Positions 23,226-31,142 of a DNA stretch of 37,394 nucleotides are shown piece by piece. Position 1 is the stretch's first letter. Every line of letters begins with the position of its first letter. Origin of the DNA: an uncultured Oscillospiraceae bacterium (lineage in GTDB: Bacteria; Bacillota; Clostridia; Oscillospirales; Oscillospiraceae); contig CAMVRT010000018.1 in NCBI GenBank assembly GCA_947169975.1, positions 1 to 37,394 of the forward strand, written 5' to 3'. A program made the position numbers and the translations under genes. The notes under the pieces are model-generated. The model was given only the letters and a program-made list of their open reading frames with translations. It was not told the origin of the DNA and searched no databases.

Positions 23226-24278
23226 ATGGAAAAGATCAATCTGGAACAATACACCGATTTTATTGTAGAGCGTGCCAAGGAGCTGCTGGGCGTGGACTCC
23301 CCTACCGGCTATACCGCCGAAGCGGCAAAGCTGGTCTGTGAGCGCTTTCAGGATCTGGGCTTTGCGCCCCAGCTCACCGTCAAGGGCGGCGTGTTGGTAA
23401 AGCTGTCCGACGGTGAGAGCTCCGAGGGCGGATTGCTGCTGGAGGCTCACACCGATACCCTGGGCGGCATGGTCAGCCAGATCAAGTCCGACGGCCGGCT
23501 GGAGCTCACCCGCCTCGGCGGCATGAACGCCAACAACGCCGAGGCGGAGAACGTCCGGGTTGTCACCAAATTCAACGGCATTCTGGAGGGTACTTGCCAG
23601 CTCATCGACGCCTCCATCCACGTCAACGGCAAGTACGACGACACCAAGCGCGACTGGAGCACCGTGGAGGTCGTGCTGGACGAGGACGTGAAGTCCAAAG
23701 AGGACGCGGAGAAGCTGGGCGTCAGCGTGGGCGACATCGTCTGCTTCGAGCCCCGCACCCGGATCACCAAAAGCGGCTACATCAAGAGCCGTTTCCTGGA
23801 CGACAAGCTGAGCGTTGCCATCCTGCTGGGCTACGCCAAGTACCTCAAGGACACCGGCGCCAAGACCCGTGTTCCCGTCTGGGCCCATGTCACCGTGTAT
23901 GAGGAGGTGGGCCACGGCGGCTGCGCCAGCGTGCCCGCCGGCGTCACGGAGGCCATCTCCGTGGACATGGGCTGCGTGGGGCAGGGCCTCACGTGCACCG
24001 AGCGCCAGGTCTCCATCTGCGCCAAGGACAGCGGCGGCCCTTACAGCTATGAGATCGTCAAGGCGCTGACGGCGGCGGCCAAGGCCACCGGCGCCGACTA
24101 CGCCGTGGATATTTATCCCCACTACGGCTCCGACGTGGAGGCCACACTGGGCGCCGGCCACGACCTGCGCCACGGCCTTATCGGCCCGGGCGTCTACGCC
24201 TCTCACGGCTACGAGCGCAGCCACCGGCTGGGTGCCGAGAACACTCTCCGCCTGCTGATCGGCTACACCGCCGGATAA
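23226..24278 (+). CDS. M42 family metallopeptidase
   Basis: 350 residues from ATG 23226, with AGGAGG six bases upstream; a longer frame from 23109 overlaps mscS. Di-metal ligands of the M42 (PepA/FrvX/YsdC) clan are visible: EAHTDTLG (His75, Asp77), the bridging Asp in SRFLDDKLSVAI, the catalytic glutamates in YEEVGHGG, the Asp in SVDMGCVG, and His near the end in YASHGYERSH. These form large tetrahedral cytosolic aminopeptidases that finish peptide breakdown, consistent with an amino-acid fermenter. Probably co-transcribed with mscS and the two downstream membrane-protein genes. Confidence 0.93.
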   Translation: MEKINLEQYTDFIVERAKELLGVDSPTGYTAEAAKLVCERFQDLGFAPQLTVKGGVLVKLSDGESSEGGLLLEAHTDTLGGMVSQIKSDGRLELTRLGGMNANNAEAENVRVVTKFNGILEGTCQLIDASIHVNGKYDDTKRDWSTVEVVLDEDVKSKEDAEKLGVSVGDIVCFEPRTRITKSGYIKSRFLDDKLSVAILLGYAKYLKDTGAKTRVPVWAHVTVYEEVGHGGCASVPAGVTEAISVDMGCVGQGLTCTERQVSICAKDSGGPYSYEIVKALTAAAKATGADYAVDIYPHYGSDVEATLGAGHDLRHGLIGPGVYASHGYERSHRLGAENTLRLLIGYTAG

Positions 24279-24283
24279 CGAAG

Positions 24284-24982
24284 ATGAAACATTTCCTCGA
24301 CCGTCCGTTCTTCCGGCGCTTTCCGCTCTATGTGTGGTGTTCTCTCGGCGCCATGTTCGTGGTGCAGATGCTGGTGTACAGCGGCACCCATGTGTTTCTG
24401 CCGTACCTGACCGCCCACGTGCTGACGACCTCTCTGGATGACGCCATCCCCTTCATTCCCCAGTGGGTGGTGATCTATTTCCTGGCCTTTGTCACCTGGC
24501 TGGTCAACGGCGTGTGGATCCTGTCGGAGAGCAAGCCCCACGGCTACCGCTTCGCCTGCACCTACATGCTGGCCCTGTTGATCTCCGGCGCCGTCTTTCT
24601 GATCTATCCCGGCACCATGGCCCGACCTGCCATCACCGGCAGCGGCCTCTTCCCCGCATGGATGCGATTTCTGTATTGGATCGACTCGCCTTCCAATCTG
24701 TGTCCGTCTCTCCACGTGCTCATCAGCTACTTCTGCTGGCGCGGCACCCTGGGGTGCCGGAAGATCCCGACGTGGTACAAGTGGTTCAGTTTTGTGTTTG
24801 CGATTCTGGTGTGCTTCAGCATCCTGTTCGTCAAGCAGCACGCGCTGGTGGATATCCCTGCGGCGCTGATCGTGGCGGAGCTGTCATTCCTGCTGGGCCG
24901 TCTTTTGAAGCCCGAACGCATCCCCTTTGCCATCGAGCGCGCGTTTTACAAAAAAGGAGGAAAATCCCATGAATCAAAGTGA
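24284..24982 (+). CDS. PAP2-superfamily membrane phosphatase
   Basis: 232 residues with about six membrane helices. The phosphatase motifs are PSNLCPSLHVLIS (near residue 135-147) and KQHALVDIPAALI (near 185), corresponding to the SxH and HxxxD motifs of PAP2 lipid phosphatases. The canonical KxxxxxxRP element is not evident, as in the inositol-phosphorylceramide-synthase-like branch. Probable substrates are lipid phosphates or phosphatidic acid. There is little ribosome site of its own; it starts five bases after the M42 stop and is likely coupled. It overlaps the next gene by 14 bases. Confidence 0.85.
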   Translation: MKHFLDRPFFRRFPLYVWCSLGAMFVVQMLVYSGTHVFLPYLTAHVLTTSLDDAIPFIPQWVVIYFLAFVTWLVNGVWILSESKPHGYRFACTYMLALLISGAVFLIYPGTMARPAITGSGLFPAWMRFLYWIDSPSNLCPSLHVLISYFCWRGTLGCRKIPTWYKWFSFVFAILVCFSILFVKQHALVDIPAALIVAELSFLLGRLLKPERIPFAIERAFYKKGGKSHESK

Positions 24983-25763
24983 CTTCTGGATCATACGTCC
25001 CTTCAATCCGGTCTTCTGCGGCGCCTTTGCCCTGTTCATTCTTCTGTTGATCGCCGCCAGTCTGCTTATGCGGGGCAGGAGCGACCGGGCAAAGCGCGCG
25101 GTGATCGCAGTCGCCTGCATTCTGACGTTGATCGGCTTTTTCGTCTACAAGTATTTCCTCTCTATCGACGCGGAGTATGACGTCATCACAAAGGGCATGG
25201 GCGGGTTCAACTGGTGGGGTGAGCTCCCCCTCCAGCTGTGCAACATCAATATGATCCTCATCCCCATCGCCGTGTTGCTGAACAAGCGGCCGCTGATGAG
25301 CTTCTGCTTTTTCCTGGGGCCTCTGGGCGCCATGATGGCCCTCGCCATGCCCTGTAACGGCTTTGACGGATACTCCCTCCTGCTGCCGCGGATGCTGGGG
25401 TATTACGGTACCCATTTCATGATCGTTATTGAGGCGCTGTCTCTGGCTACCTTCGGGTTCTATCGCCCCAAATTCCGGGATCTGCCAAAGACCTGCTTCA
25501 CCATCTTTTTTGTGACGCTGGCCGTCTTCTGCATCAACATGCTGCTTCGGGTAACCGGACTGCACCCCAAGGCCAATTACTTCTACTCCGTGGAGACAGA
25601 GGGCAACTTCCTGCTGGAAATCTTCCACAAATGGATCCCCGTCCCCTTCCTGTATCTGCTGCCCTCTTTTGTGATCATCGGCGTTTACGCCTCTGTGATC
25701 ATTCTGGGCTTCACCCTGGCCGAACGGATCGGCGGGCGGAAAAGGGAAACCGTCTCCGTGTGA
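24969..25763 (+). CDS. YwaF/TMEM164-family integral membrane protein
   Basis: 264 residues from ATG 24969, preceded by AAAGGAGG; the longer frame from 24927 lies inside the previous gene. About seven membrane helices. The family mark is the loop WWGELPLQLCNINMI (near residue 80), followed by FLGPLGAMMALAMP and YYGTHFMIVIEAL. In eukaryotic TMEM164 the equivalent Cys and His are proposed for acyl transfer to lipids; bacterial YwaF proteins are uncharacterised. Coupling to a PAP2 lipid phosphatase gene suggests a membrane-lipid task, by inference. Confidence 0.83.
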   Translation: MNQSDFWIIRPFNPVFCGAFALFILLLIAASLLMRGRSDRAKRAVIAVACILTLIGFFVYKYFLSIDAEYDVITKGMGGFNWWGELPLQLCNINMILIPIAVLLNKRPLMSFCFFLGPLGAMMALAMPCNGFDGYSLLLPRMLGYYGTHFMIVIEALSLATFGFYRPKFRDLPKTCFTIFFVTLAVFCINMLLRVTGLHPKANYFYSVETEGNFLLEIFHKWIPVPFLYLLPSFVIIGVYASVIILGFTLAERIGGRKRETVSV

Positions 25764-26137
25764 AATGACACAAACAGTGCCGCAGCCAATCCGGCTGCGG
25801 CACTGTTTGTGACTGTCAAAAAACGGCAATGCCGTTTTTTGACAATAGGCTTGCAGCCTACTGCGCGCACTCATTGTCCGCCAATGGCGGACAATTCGCA
25901 CACTTCGTAGTCTGATAGGTGTATTTTGCCACGTACTACGACTCGCTTTGCTCGCATGCATAAGTTCGCGCAGCCAAATCAGAGATTTGGGCGCTCACTT
26001 AACGCCGCGGCAAAATACGATTATATATCTTCGCGCCGTGCGCGGCGCGAACTCTGCGAGGCTTTTTTGACAAGCTGCAACAGTGCCGCAGCCAATCCGG
26101 CTGCGGCACTGTTTCATATTCTATTCTTCACAAAGGA
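25764..26137. repeat. Palindrome-rich intergenic element between duplicated terminator hairpins
   Basis: 374 bases without a gene. From left to right: hairpin A (25770-25810, perfect 18-base arms); 25815-25843, perfect 14-base arms around one base (GTCAAAAAACGGCA); 25873-25895, 11-base arms around CCGCCAATGGCGG; a long-range pair GTATTTTGCC (25921-25930) with GGCAAAATAC (26009-26018) enclosing CCAAATC/GATTTGG (25974-25990); 26031-26050 TCGCGCCG/CGGCGCGA; and hairpin A again (26079-26114). The 36-base hairpin core is identical in both copies (25773-25808 and 26079-26114). The outer copies act as terminators for the convergent genes; the middle looks like an inserted repeat or structured RNA. 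Confidence 0.7.
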
Positions 26138-26458
26138 TTACGGCTCATAGTCCATGGTATTTCTCATCTCGCACTCCAGCGTGATATCGTGCTCCGGCAT
26201 AATGAACTCCACCACCATGCCCCTGCCCTCCTCATAGGAATGGGAGATGCTCACGTCATCCAGATAAAATGTGTAGTTCGTGTCGGTGGCAACGGCGTCA
26301 TAATAGAGCCGCACCCGCTCTCCCGCCCGATAGGTGTCTCTGGCGTTCTGATAGGAGGCCTTCTGGCCGCAGTAGTCCACCCGGTATCTGTCCTCGCCGC
26401 AGCCGACCAGTACAGCGATCAGCCCCGCCAGCAACAGCAGCACCGCAATTCGTTTCAT
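26138..26458 (-). CDS. Small lipoprotein of unknown function
   Basis: 106 residues. The signal sequence MKRIAVLLLLAGLIAVLVGC carries a lipobox, so Cys20 would be lipidated and the protein exported to the outer face of the membrane. The mature part is short and beta-rich (YRAGERVRLYYDAVATDTN, YTFYLDDVSI, EFIMPEHDITLECEM), like a small immunoglobulin-type or bacterial-repeat fold, but no named family is recognised. Its start overlaps the DUF3795 stop by four bases (ATGA), so the two are translated together from the promoter at 26755-26783. Confidence 0.82.
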   Translation of the reverse strand: MKRIAVLLLLAGLIAVLVGCGEDRYRVDYCGQKASYQNARDTYRAGERVRLYYDAVATDTNYTFYLDDVSISHSYEEGRGMVVEFIMPEHDITLECEMRNTMDYEP

Positions 26459-26727
26459 ATCCGCTCCTCCCTCCGCAACCGACGCATCCGCTCCAGGGCT
26501 TTCCGGTGGCCCTCCGATTCCTCATAGAATTCCGCCATCATCTTACAGGGGAAATCCGGGCACCGTCCGCACACGTCGATTCCCTTTCCCTGACAGCAGG
26601 CAACGGGCGGGCAGGCGTCCCCGTCGGGCCAGGTGCTCTTCCGGCAGCCGGGGCATACGCCGCCGGTAATGTCAGGGCAGGCAGCGCAATCCACGCCGCA
26701 ATAACCGATATTTCCCAGATTTTTCAC
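26455..26727 (-). CDS. DUF3795 cysteine-rich protein
   Basis: 90 residues starting at GTG 26727, with GGGAGG seven bases upstream. Ten or more cysteines in ordered clusters (YCGVDCAACPDITGG, CPGCRK, CGRCPDFPCKMM) match DUF3795, a small family of probable zinc or iron-sulfur proteins widespread in anaerobes; function unknown. A charged helix ends it (HRKALERMRRLRREERI). Coupled to the lipoprotein gene downstream, an odd pairing of a cytosolic metal protein with an exported one. Confidence 0.9.
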   Translation of the reverse strand: MKNLGNIGYCGVDCAACPDITGGVCPGCRKSTWPDGDACPPVACCQGKGIDVCGRCPDFPCKMMAEFYEESEGHRKALERMRRLRREERI

Positions 26728-26754
26728 GGTATCCCCTCCCGTGCTTTCTCTTGC

Positions 26755-26783
26755 ATTGTACGGGATATGGACGCCATTGTCAA
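26755..26783 (-). promoter_or_regulatory. Promoter of the DUF3795-lipoprotein pair
   Basis: Minus strand: -35 TTGACA (26778-26783), 17 bases, -10 TACAAT (26755-26760). The -35 overlaps that of the divergent promoter serving the GNAT gene. Confidence 0.83.
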
Positions 26784-26805
26784 ACCCAAAATGGCATGAT
26801 ATACT
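26777..26805 (+). promoter_or_regulatory. Promoter of the GNAT-nitrilase pair
   Basis: Plus strand: -35 TTGTCA (26777-26782), 17 bases, -10 TATACT (26800-26805). It occupies the same -35 bases as the minus-strand promoter, so only one polymerase could bind at a time. Confidence 0.78.
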
Positions 26806-26836
26806 GTTATGAAATGTTGGGTGGAGGTGACTTGAC

Positions 26837-27433
26837 GTGATATTTCGGCAGATGACACCGCCGGAGATCGAAATCTGGTATCACGCCCTGTTTTCCGAGG
26901 CATTTGCGGAGAACGAGCGCAAGCCCCTGCGGGATATTCTGGCTCTGGTGGGTGAAGAACGCTACGAGCTGTGGGGGCTTTTCGACGGCGAGCAGATGCT
27001 GGGCTATGCCACCCTTTGGAAGCGTGAGGGCATCCCCCTGGTGCTGCTGGACTACCTGGGCGTCAGCGCCGCTCGCCGCAACGGCGGACTGGGCGCGGGC
27101 ATCCTCACCCGCTTAAAGGAGCGGGGCTGTCCCATCGTCACAGAGTCGGAGCTGCCTGTGGCAGGCGATGCGGACGGTGAAAACGAGATCCGTCGCCGCC
27201 GCATCGGTTTTTACCGGCGGAACGGCTTTGCTCCAGCCTATGAAATGGCCACCTGCGGCATGCGCTGGCAGGCGCTGCTGGCCAACACCGAGGGTCTGGA
27301 GCTGGCGGATATCATGGCATGGCACAAAGCCCTTTACGGGCCGGAACGTACCGACGTGAAGGTGCCTCTGGGTCCGGACGAGGTGCCGGAAATGCCCTAC
27401 TGGATGAAGGCCGCAGGAGCGGACAAGCAGTGA
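26837..27433 (+). CDS. GNAT family N-acetyltransferase
   Basis: 198 residues from GTG 26837, with GGAGGTGA about seven bases upstream. The acetyl-CoA loop region reads LDYLGVSAARRNGGLGAGIL (residues 74-93), the R/Q-x-x-G-x-G/A motif of GNATs, followed later by GFYRRNGFAPAYEMATCG, the usual C-terminal strand pair. It transfers an acetyl group to an amine of unknown substrate. An extra C-terminal segment (about residues 160-198, with WHKALYGPERTD) goes beyond the core. Probably co-transcribed with the nitrilase gene 28 bases downstream. Confidence 0.87.
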   Translation: MIFRQMTPPEIEIWYHALFSEAFAENERKPLRDILALVGEERYELWGLFDGEQMLGYATLWKREGIPLVLLDYLGVSAARRNGGLGAGILTRLKERGCPIVTESELPVAGDADGENEIRRRRIGFYRRNGFAPAYEMATCGMRWQALLANTEGLELADIMAWHKALYGPERTDVKVPLGPDEVPEMPYWMKAAGADKQ

Positions 27434-27461
27434 TTCACAATATGCGGAAGGAGGGAGTCCC

Positions 27462-28169
27462 ATGAAAATCGGATTGGCGTCCTATGAATTCAAGAACGGC
27501 GATGTAACATTTAATCTGCGGCAGATGGAACAGGCAATGGCTGAGGCACAAGGCCGGGTCGACCTGCTCTGCTTCGGCGAGGCTTTTCTTCAGGGGTTTG
27601 ACGGTCTGATCTGGCAATACGATTACGATAAGAATGTGGCGATTACCCCGGATTCCCCGGTGATGGAGCAGCTGAAAGCCATGACGGTGCGCTATGGCGT
27701 GGACCTGCTCTTCGGGTATCTGGAGCGCGACGGTGAGCGCATCTTTTCCTCCTGCGCCGTCCTGGAGCACGGTGTATTGATCCACAATTACCGGCGCATT
27801 TCCCCGGGCTGGAAAGAGTTTGACCTCACTGACGACCACTATTGTGAGGGAGAGACCACGGCGCCGTTCCTCTATCGCGGCCGCACCCTTCAGGTGGCTC
27901 TTTGCGGGGATCTGTGGGCGCACCCGGAGCGCTTTACCACAGACGGCCTGCTGATTTGGCCGGTTTATTTGAATTTCTCGCTGGAGGACTGGCGCTCCAG
28001 TGAACAGGAATACGCACAGCACGCCCGCCTCGTGGCTCACGAGACGCTGATGGTCAACCCCCTGTCCCGGGATCCACGGTCCCACGGCGGCGCTTTCCAT
28101 TTCCGGGACGGCGAAATCGTGGGAAAACTGCCATACGATCAAGAGGGCATCCTGATCGCGGAGGTATGA
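27462..28169 (+). CDS. Carbon-nitrogen hydrolase (nitrilase superfamily)
   Basis: 235 residues, a little short for the fold. The catalytic glutamate (Glu40, CFGEAFLQGFD) and cysteine (Cys148, VALCGDLWAHPE) are clear. The catalytic lysine normally in YRKIHL is replaced by arginine here (NYRRISPGW, Arg112), with Lys118 close by. Either Lys118 takes over or the amidase chemistry is changed. Members hydrolyse amides or nitriles or transfer acyl groups. AAGGAGGGAG precedes ATG 27462; a terminator follows directly. Confidence 0.87.
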   Translation: MKIGLASYEFKNGDVTFNLRQMEQAMAEAQGRVDLLCFGEAFLQGFDGLIWQYDYDKNVAITPDSPVMEQLKAMTVRYGVDLLFGYLERDGERIFSSCAVLEHGVLIHNYRRISPGWKEFDLTDDHYCEGETTAPFLYRGRTLQVALCGDLWAHPERFTTDGLLIWPVYLNFSLEDWRSSEQEYAQHARLVAHETLMVNPLSRDPRSHGGAFHFRDGEIVGKLPYDQEGILIAEV

Positions 28170-28182
28170 AAGCCTTTCAGCA

Positions 28183-28216
28183 AAAACGGAGGAGCAGTAA
28201 TCTGTTCCTCCGTTTT
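28183..28216. terminator. Intrinsic terminator between convergent genes
   Basis: Arms 28183-28197 and 28202-28216 (AAAACGGAGGAGCAG and CTGTTCCTCCGTTTT) pair with one G-U, loop TAAT. A-run on the left and T-run on the right, so it can serve both the nitrilase gene and the YolD gene. Confidence 0.87.
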
Positions 28217-28222
28217 CATGTT

Positions 28223-28642
28223 TCAGGAAAGCAGCTCCACCGTCACCACATCCTCCATGTCGATAACGGTGCCGTCGGCCATGGTGACGGTGTGGTACAC
28301 CGGGTCCACCTTCTTCACCGGGCCTTCGGCGGTGACGTAAGCGCCGCCGGCCTTATAGAGATCGTAGACGAAGTGGGTGATCCGGGCCACGGGACGCTCT
28401 GCCTCCCGCTCATGGAGCTGCCGCAGAGCTTCGCCGAGCTCGGCGCGACGGCTCTCGTCCAGCTCTGCCGGCGACTCCGTCAGCCGCCCCGCCTCCCGCA
28501 CGGCGTCGTCATACCCGGTGAGAGCCGCAAAGGGAGAGAACTGGGCCGCCCGGTTCCAACGGGGCATGGGCTTGCGGGTGGGGGACACGTGGTGAGGCAG
28601 ACCGATGATGTCGTCATAGCGATGTTCGTTTTGCCCGCTCAT
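28223..28642 (-). CDS. YolD-like protein, partner of the Y-family polymerase
   Basis: 139 residues. The core strands near residue 85-135 (ARITHFVYDLYKAGG, VKKVDPVYHTVTMADGTVI, MEDVVTVEL) match the YolD-like domain, a beta-barrel seen next to UmuC-type polymerases in Firmicutes. The N-terminal part has the conserved RWNRAAQFSPFAALTGYDDAV segment common in such partners. It starts 13 bases after the polymerase stop on the same strand and is likely under the same SOS promoter. It may serve as a polymerase regulator, replacing UmuD. Confidence 0.87.
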   Translation of the reverse strand: MSGQNEHRYDDIIGLPHHVSPTRKPMPRWNRAAQFSPFAALTGYDDAVREAGRLTESPAELDESRRAELGEALRQLHEREAERPVARITHFVYDLYKAGGAYVTAEGPVKKVDPVYHTVTMADGTVIDMEDVVTVELLS

Positions 28643-28655
28643 TCTCCCACCCCCC

Positions 28656-30176
28656 TTACGCTTTGTGGCCGCCGATCTGGCGGTTGCGCTCCACGGTCAT
28701 GGCGCCTTCCTCCAGATTCATGCCCTTCAGAATGGCGTTTTTGCCGTATTTTTTCTTCATCTTCAGCACCGTCTCCTGAATGCTCCGTTCCCGCTGAAGC
28801 CGCCGCTCCTCCTGTTCCCGCCGCTCCTTCTCGGCGGCGCAGTCGGTGAAGAGATCCAGCTGCTCAAAGGGTTTCTCCTCCTTGGGCACAGAGCTCTCGT
28901 CCGCCACCCGGTTTGCCACCACGTACACCCGCCGCACCAGCAGGTCCGGGTCCACGATCCGGTCATAGAGTGCCATCATGGCGTCCATGATGACCTTGGT
29001 GGAGGAGGTCCTGCTTCCCAGATTGGCCGAGCCGTGGGCGTGCTTGGGCACCTTGCGGCCGTAGTGGTCGGTGGTGACCTCGCCCTTGTATTTCTTCGCC
29101 CGCTCCGGCTCCTTCAGATTCTCGATGTCGTAGCCCACCGTCAGCACGATCTGATCTGTTACCAGGTGCTTGTCCACCAGATCCAGCACCAGCAGATCCG
29201 TCATCTCACGGACGATCAGCTTGCCCTTTTCAAAGTCATAGGGCTGCTGCAGCACCTGACCCGAGCCGATGCTGTTGCTTTCCGGTTTGTAGGCCTTGAT
29301 CTCGGCGATGGTACAGGGCTCCCAGCCCCAGGCGTGGTCGATGAGCAGCTCGGCATTGACGCCGAACAGCTTGTAGAGCAGATCCTCATTGTGGAACTCA
29401 CCCCTTCCGCCCAGGGAACAGCGGGCCACGTCGCCCATGGTGAAAAGACCGTTGGCCTCCAGCTTCCGGGCATAGCCGGGTCCAACCCGCCAGAAATCCG
29501 TCAGCGGACGGTGGGTCCACAGCAGACGGCGGTAACTCATCTCGTCCAGTGAGGCGATGCGCACGCCGTCCCTGTCCGGTTTGATCCGCTTGGCCACCAC
29601 GTCCATGGCCACCTTGCACAGGTACAGGTTGGTGCCGATGCCCGCCGTGGCGGTGATGCCGGTGGTGCGCAGCACGTCCCGGATGATCTCCATGGCAAAG
29701 TCGTGGGCCGTTCTGCCGCTGGTCTTGAGATAATCGGTGACGTCCATGAACACCTCGTCGATGGAGTAGACGTGGATGTCCTCCGGCGCCACGTATTTGA
29801 GGTAGATCTGGTAGATCTCCGTGCTGACCTCCATGTACCGCCCCATCTGGGGCGGCGCCACAATATAGTCCAGCCGCAGCGACGGATCCCGCAGGTCGGG
29901 GTTGTGGACGGAGCCGTCCCGGAACGCGCCGCCGGGGGCGCGGCGCAATCGCTGGGCGTTGACCTCCTTTACCCGCTGCACCACCTCAAAGAGGCGGGCG
30001 CGGCCGGAGATGCCGTAGCTCTTCAGAGACGGCGACACAGCCAGACAGATGGTCTTCTCCGTCCGGCTCTCATCCGCCACCACCAGATTGGTGGTCAAGG
30101 GATCCAGCCCCCGCTCCCGGCACTCCACCGAGGCGTAAAAGGATTTGAGGTCGATGGCCAGGTACGTCTTTCCCAT
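28656..30176 (-). CDS. Y-family DNA polymerase (UmuC/ImpB/MucB type)
   Basis: 506 residues from ATG 30176, which has GGAGGT seven bases upstream. The active site motifs are intact: LAIDLKSFYASVEC (Asp9 and the steric-gate Phe/Tyr region) and VYSIDEVFMDVT (near residue 140) with the catalytic Asp-Glu. The helix-hairpin-helix-like WRVGPGYARKLEANGLFTMG and the little-finger domain follow; the C-terminal tail is charged and includes EQLDLFTD, a probable beta-clamp-binding sequence (consensus QL-LF). It carries out error-prone translesion synthesis. A LexA-like box upstream indicates SOS induction; a YolD partner follows. Confidence 0.95.
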   Translation of the reverse strand: MGKTYLAIDLKSFYASVECRERGLDPLTTNLVVADESRTEKTICLAVSPSLKSYGISGRARLFEVVQRVKEVNAQRLRRAPGGAFRDGSVHNPDLRDPSLRLDYIVAPPQMGRYMEVSTEIYQIYLKYVAPEDIHVYSIDEVFMDVTDYLKTSGRTAHDFAMEIIRDVLRTTGITATAGIGTNLYLCKVAMDVVAKRIKPDRDGVRIASLDEMSYRRLLWTHRPLTDFWRVGPGYARKLEANGLFTMGDVARCSLGGRGEFHNEDLLYKLFGVNAELLIDHAWGWEPCTIAEIKAYKPESNSIGSGQVLQQPYDFEKGKLIVREMTDLLVLDLVDKHLVTDQIVLTVGYDIENLKEPERAKKYKGEVTTDHYGRKVPKHAHGSANLGSRTSSTKVIMDAMMALYDRIVDPDLLVRRVYVVANRVADESSVPKEEKPFEQLDLFTDCAAEKERREQEERRLQRERSIQETVLKMKKKYGKNAILKGMNLEEGAMTVERNRQIGGHKA

Positions 30177-30203
30177 CTGTCTCACCTCCGTTCTTCTGTC
30201 TAT

Positions 30204-30255
30204 ATCTTATAACGACCCGGCGCTCCTGTCAAGAAAAATCTCGAACAGTTGTTTG
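30204..30255 (-). promoter_or_regulatory. SOS promoter: LexA box plus sigma-A promoter
   Basis: Minus strand: -35 TTGACA (30227-30232), 17 bases, -10 TAAGAT (30204-30209). Ten bases upstream lies CGAACAGTTGTTTG (30242-30255), which fits 13 of 14 positions of the Gram-positive LexA/DinR consensus CGAACRNRYGTTYG. A box upstream of -35 is less common than one overlapping the core but still likely to repress. Confidence 0.8.
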
Positions 30256-30370
30256 ATATAAAAGATGGAAAATCGAAGTCAGATCCCATCGTACAGCTCT
30301 TGCCGATGAAGCGTCCCGCGTTCCGCCGTCGCTCTGTGCAAAGCCAAGGCTCGCCCGCTCCATCAGACGA

Positions 30371-30399
30371 TTGCTATTTTCGGAAGCTTCCTGTATAAT
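30371..30399 (+). promoter_or_regulatory. Promoter of the esterase-patatin operon
   Basis: Plus strand: -35 TTGCTA (30371-30376), 17 bases, -10 TATAAT (30394-30399), 33 bases before ATG 30432. Confidence 0.75.
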
Positions 30400-30431
30400 C
30401 ATGTGTAAGCTTTTTTTGAAGGCGGGATTGT

Positions 30432-31142
30432 ATGGAAAAGAAACGCTGCACCCTATTCGGGGACGCCGCCTCGCAGACATTCTTCCTCCAGCTGGTGGAC
30501 GAGCACGACAGGGAGCTGATGGGCAGCGAGGCTGCGGCCCTGCGGGAGCTGGCCGGCCATACGGACTGGTGCATCGCCGCCATCCCGGTAGCCGACTGGA
30601 ACCGTGATCTGACGCCGTGGAAGACCGGGCCAGTGTTCGGCAGGCAGAGCTTCGGCGACGGCGCAGCGCAGACGCTGGACATGGTGATCCGCCAGGTCAT
30701 CCCCGCCATGGAGCGGGAGAATCCGGCCGTGGATCGGCGCTATATTCTCTGCGGCTACTCTCTGGCAGGGCTTTTCGCCCTGTGGGCGGCGTATCAGACG
30801 GACCGGTTTGCCGGGATCGTAGCCGCCTCCCCCTCCGTCTGGTACCGCGACTGGCTGTCCTATGCCGAAGCGCACGTTATCCGTGCGCCAAAGGTCTACT
30901 TGAGTCTGGGCGACCGGGAGGAAAAGACCAAAAACCCCGTCATGGCCACCGTGGGGAATGCCATCCGGGAGCAGCACCGGATGCTCCGGGAGCGGGGCAT
31001 CGCCTGTCAGCTGGATTGGAATCCGGGCAATCATTTTGCGGACAGCGACCGTCGGATGGCAAAGGGCATGGCCTGGATGCTGGCGGCATCTTATATGAAC
31101 ATATCATCGAAAAACCAAGTTGAGGTTCAAAATGGCAAATAA
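30432..31142 (+). CDS. Alpha/beta-hydrolase fold esterase-like protein
   Basis: 236 residues. The nucleophile elbow reads LCGYSLAGLFALWAA (Ser110), and a conserved AASPSVWYRDW follows, both typical of the Esterase_D/IroE-like putative esterases. The acid probably lies in SLGDREEKTKNP and the base in WNPGNHFADSD. No signal peptide, so cytosolic; the substrate is unknown (siderophore esters or acylated thiols are known for relatives). The ribosome site is poor (AAGGCGGG). Its end overlaps the patatin gene by 11 bases, indicating joint transcription. Confidence 0.82.
   Translation: MEKKRCTLFGDAASQTFFLQLVDEHDRELMGSEAAALRELAGHTDWCIAAIPVADWNRDLTPWKTGPVFGRQSFGDGAAQTLDMVIRQVIPAMERENPAVDRRYILCGYSLAGLFALWAAYQTDRFAGIVAASPSVWYRDWLSYAEAHVIRAPKVYLSLGDREEKTKNPVMATVGNAIREQHRMLRERGIACQLDWNPGNHFADSDRRMAKGMAWMLAASYMNISSKNQVEVQNGK

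Noticed and set aside
25764-26137. CRISPR array
   Set aside because: The repeats are inverted and of differing sequence and size; the only direct repeat is a pair of terminator hairpins, with no regular spacers.
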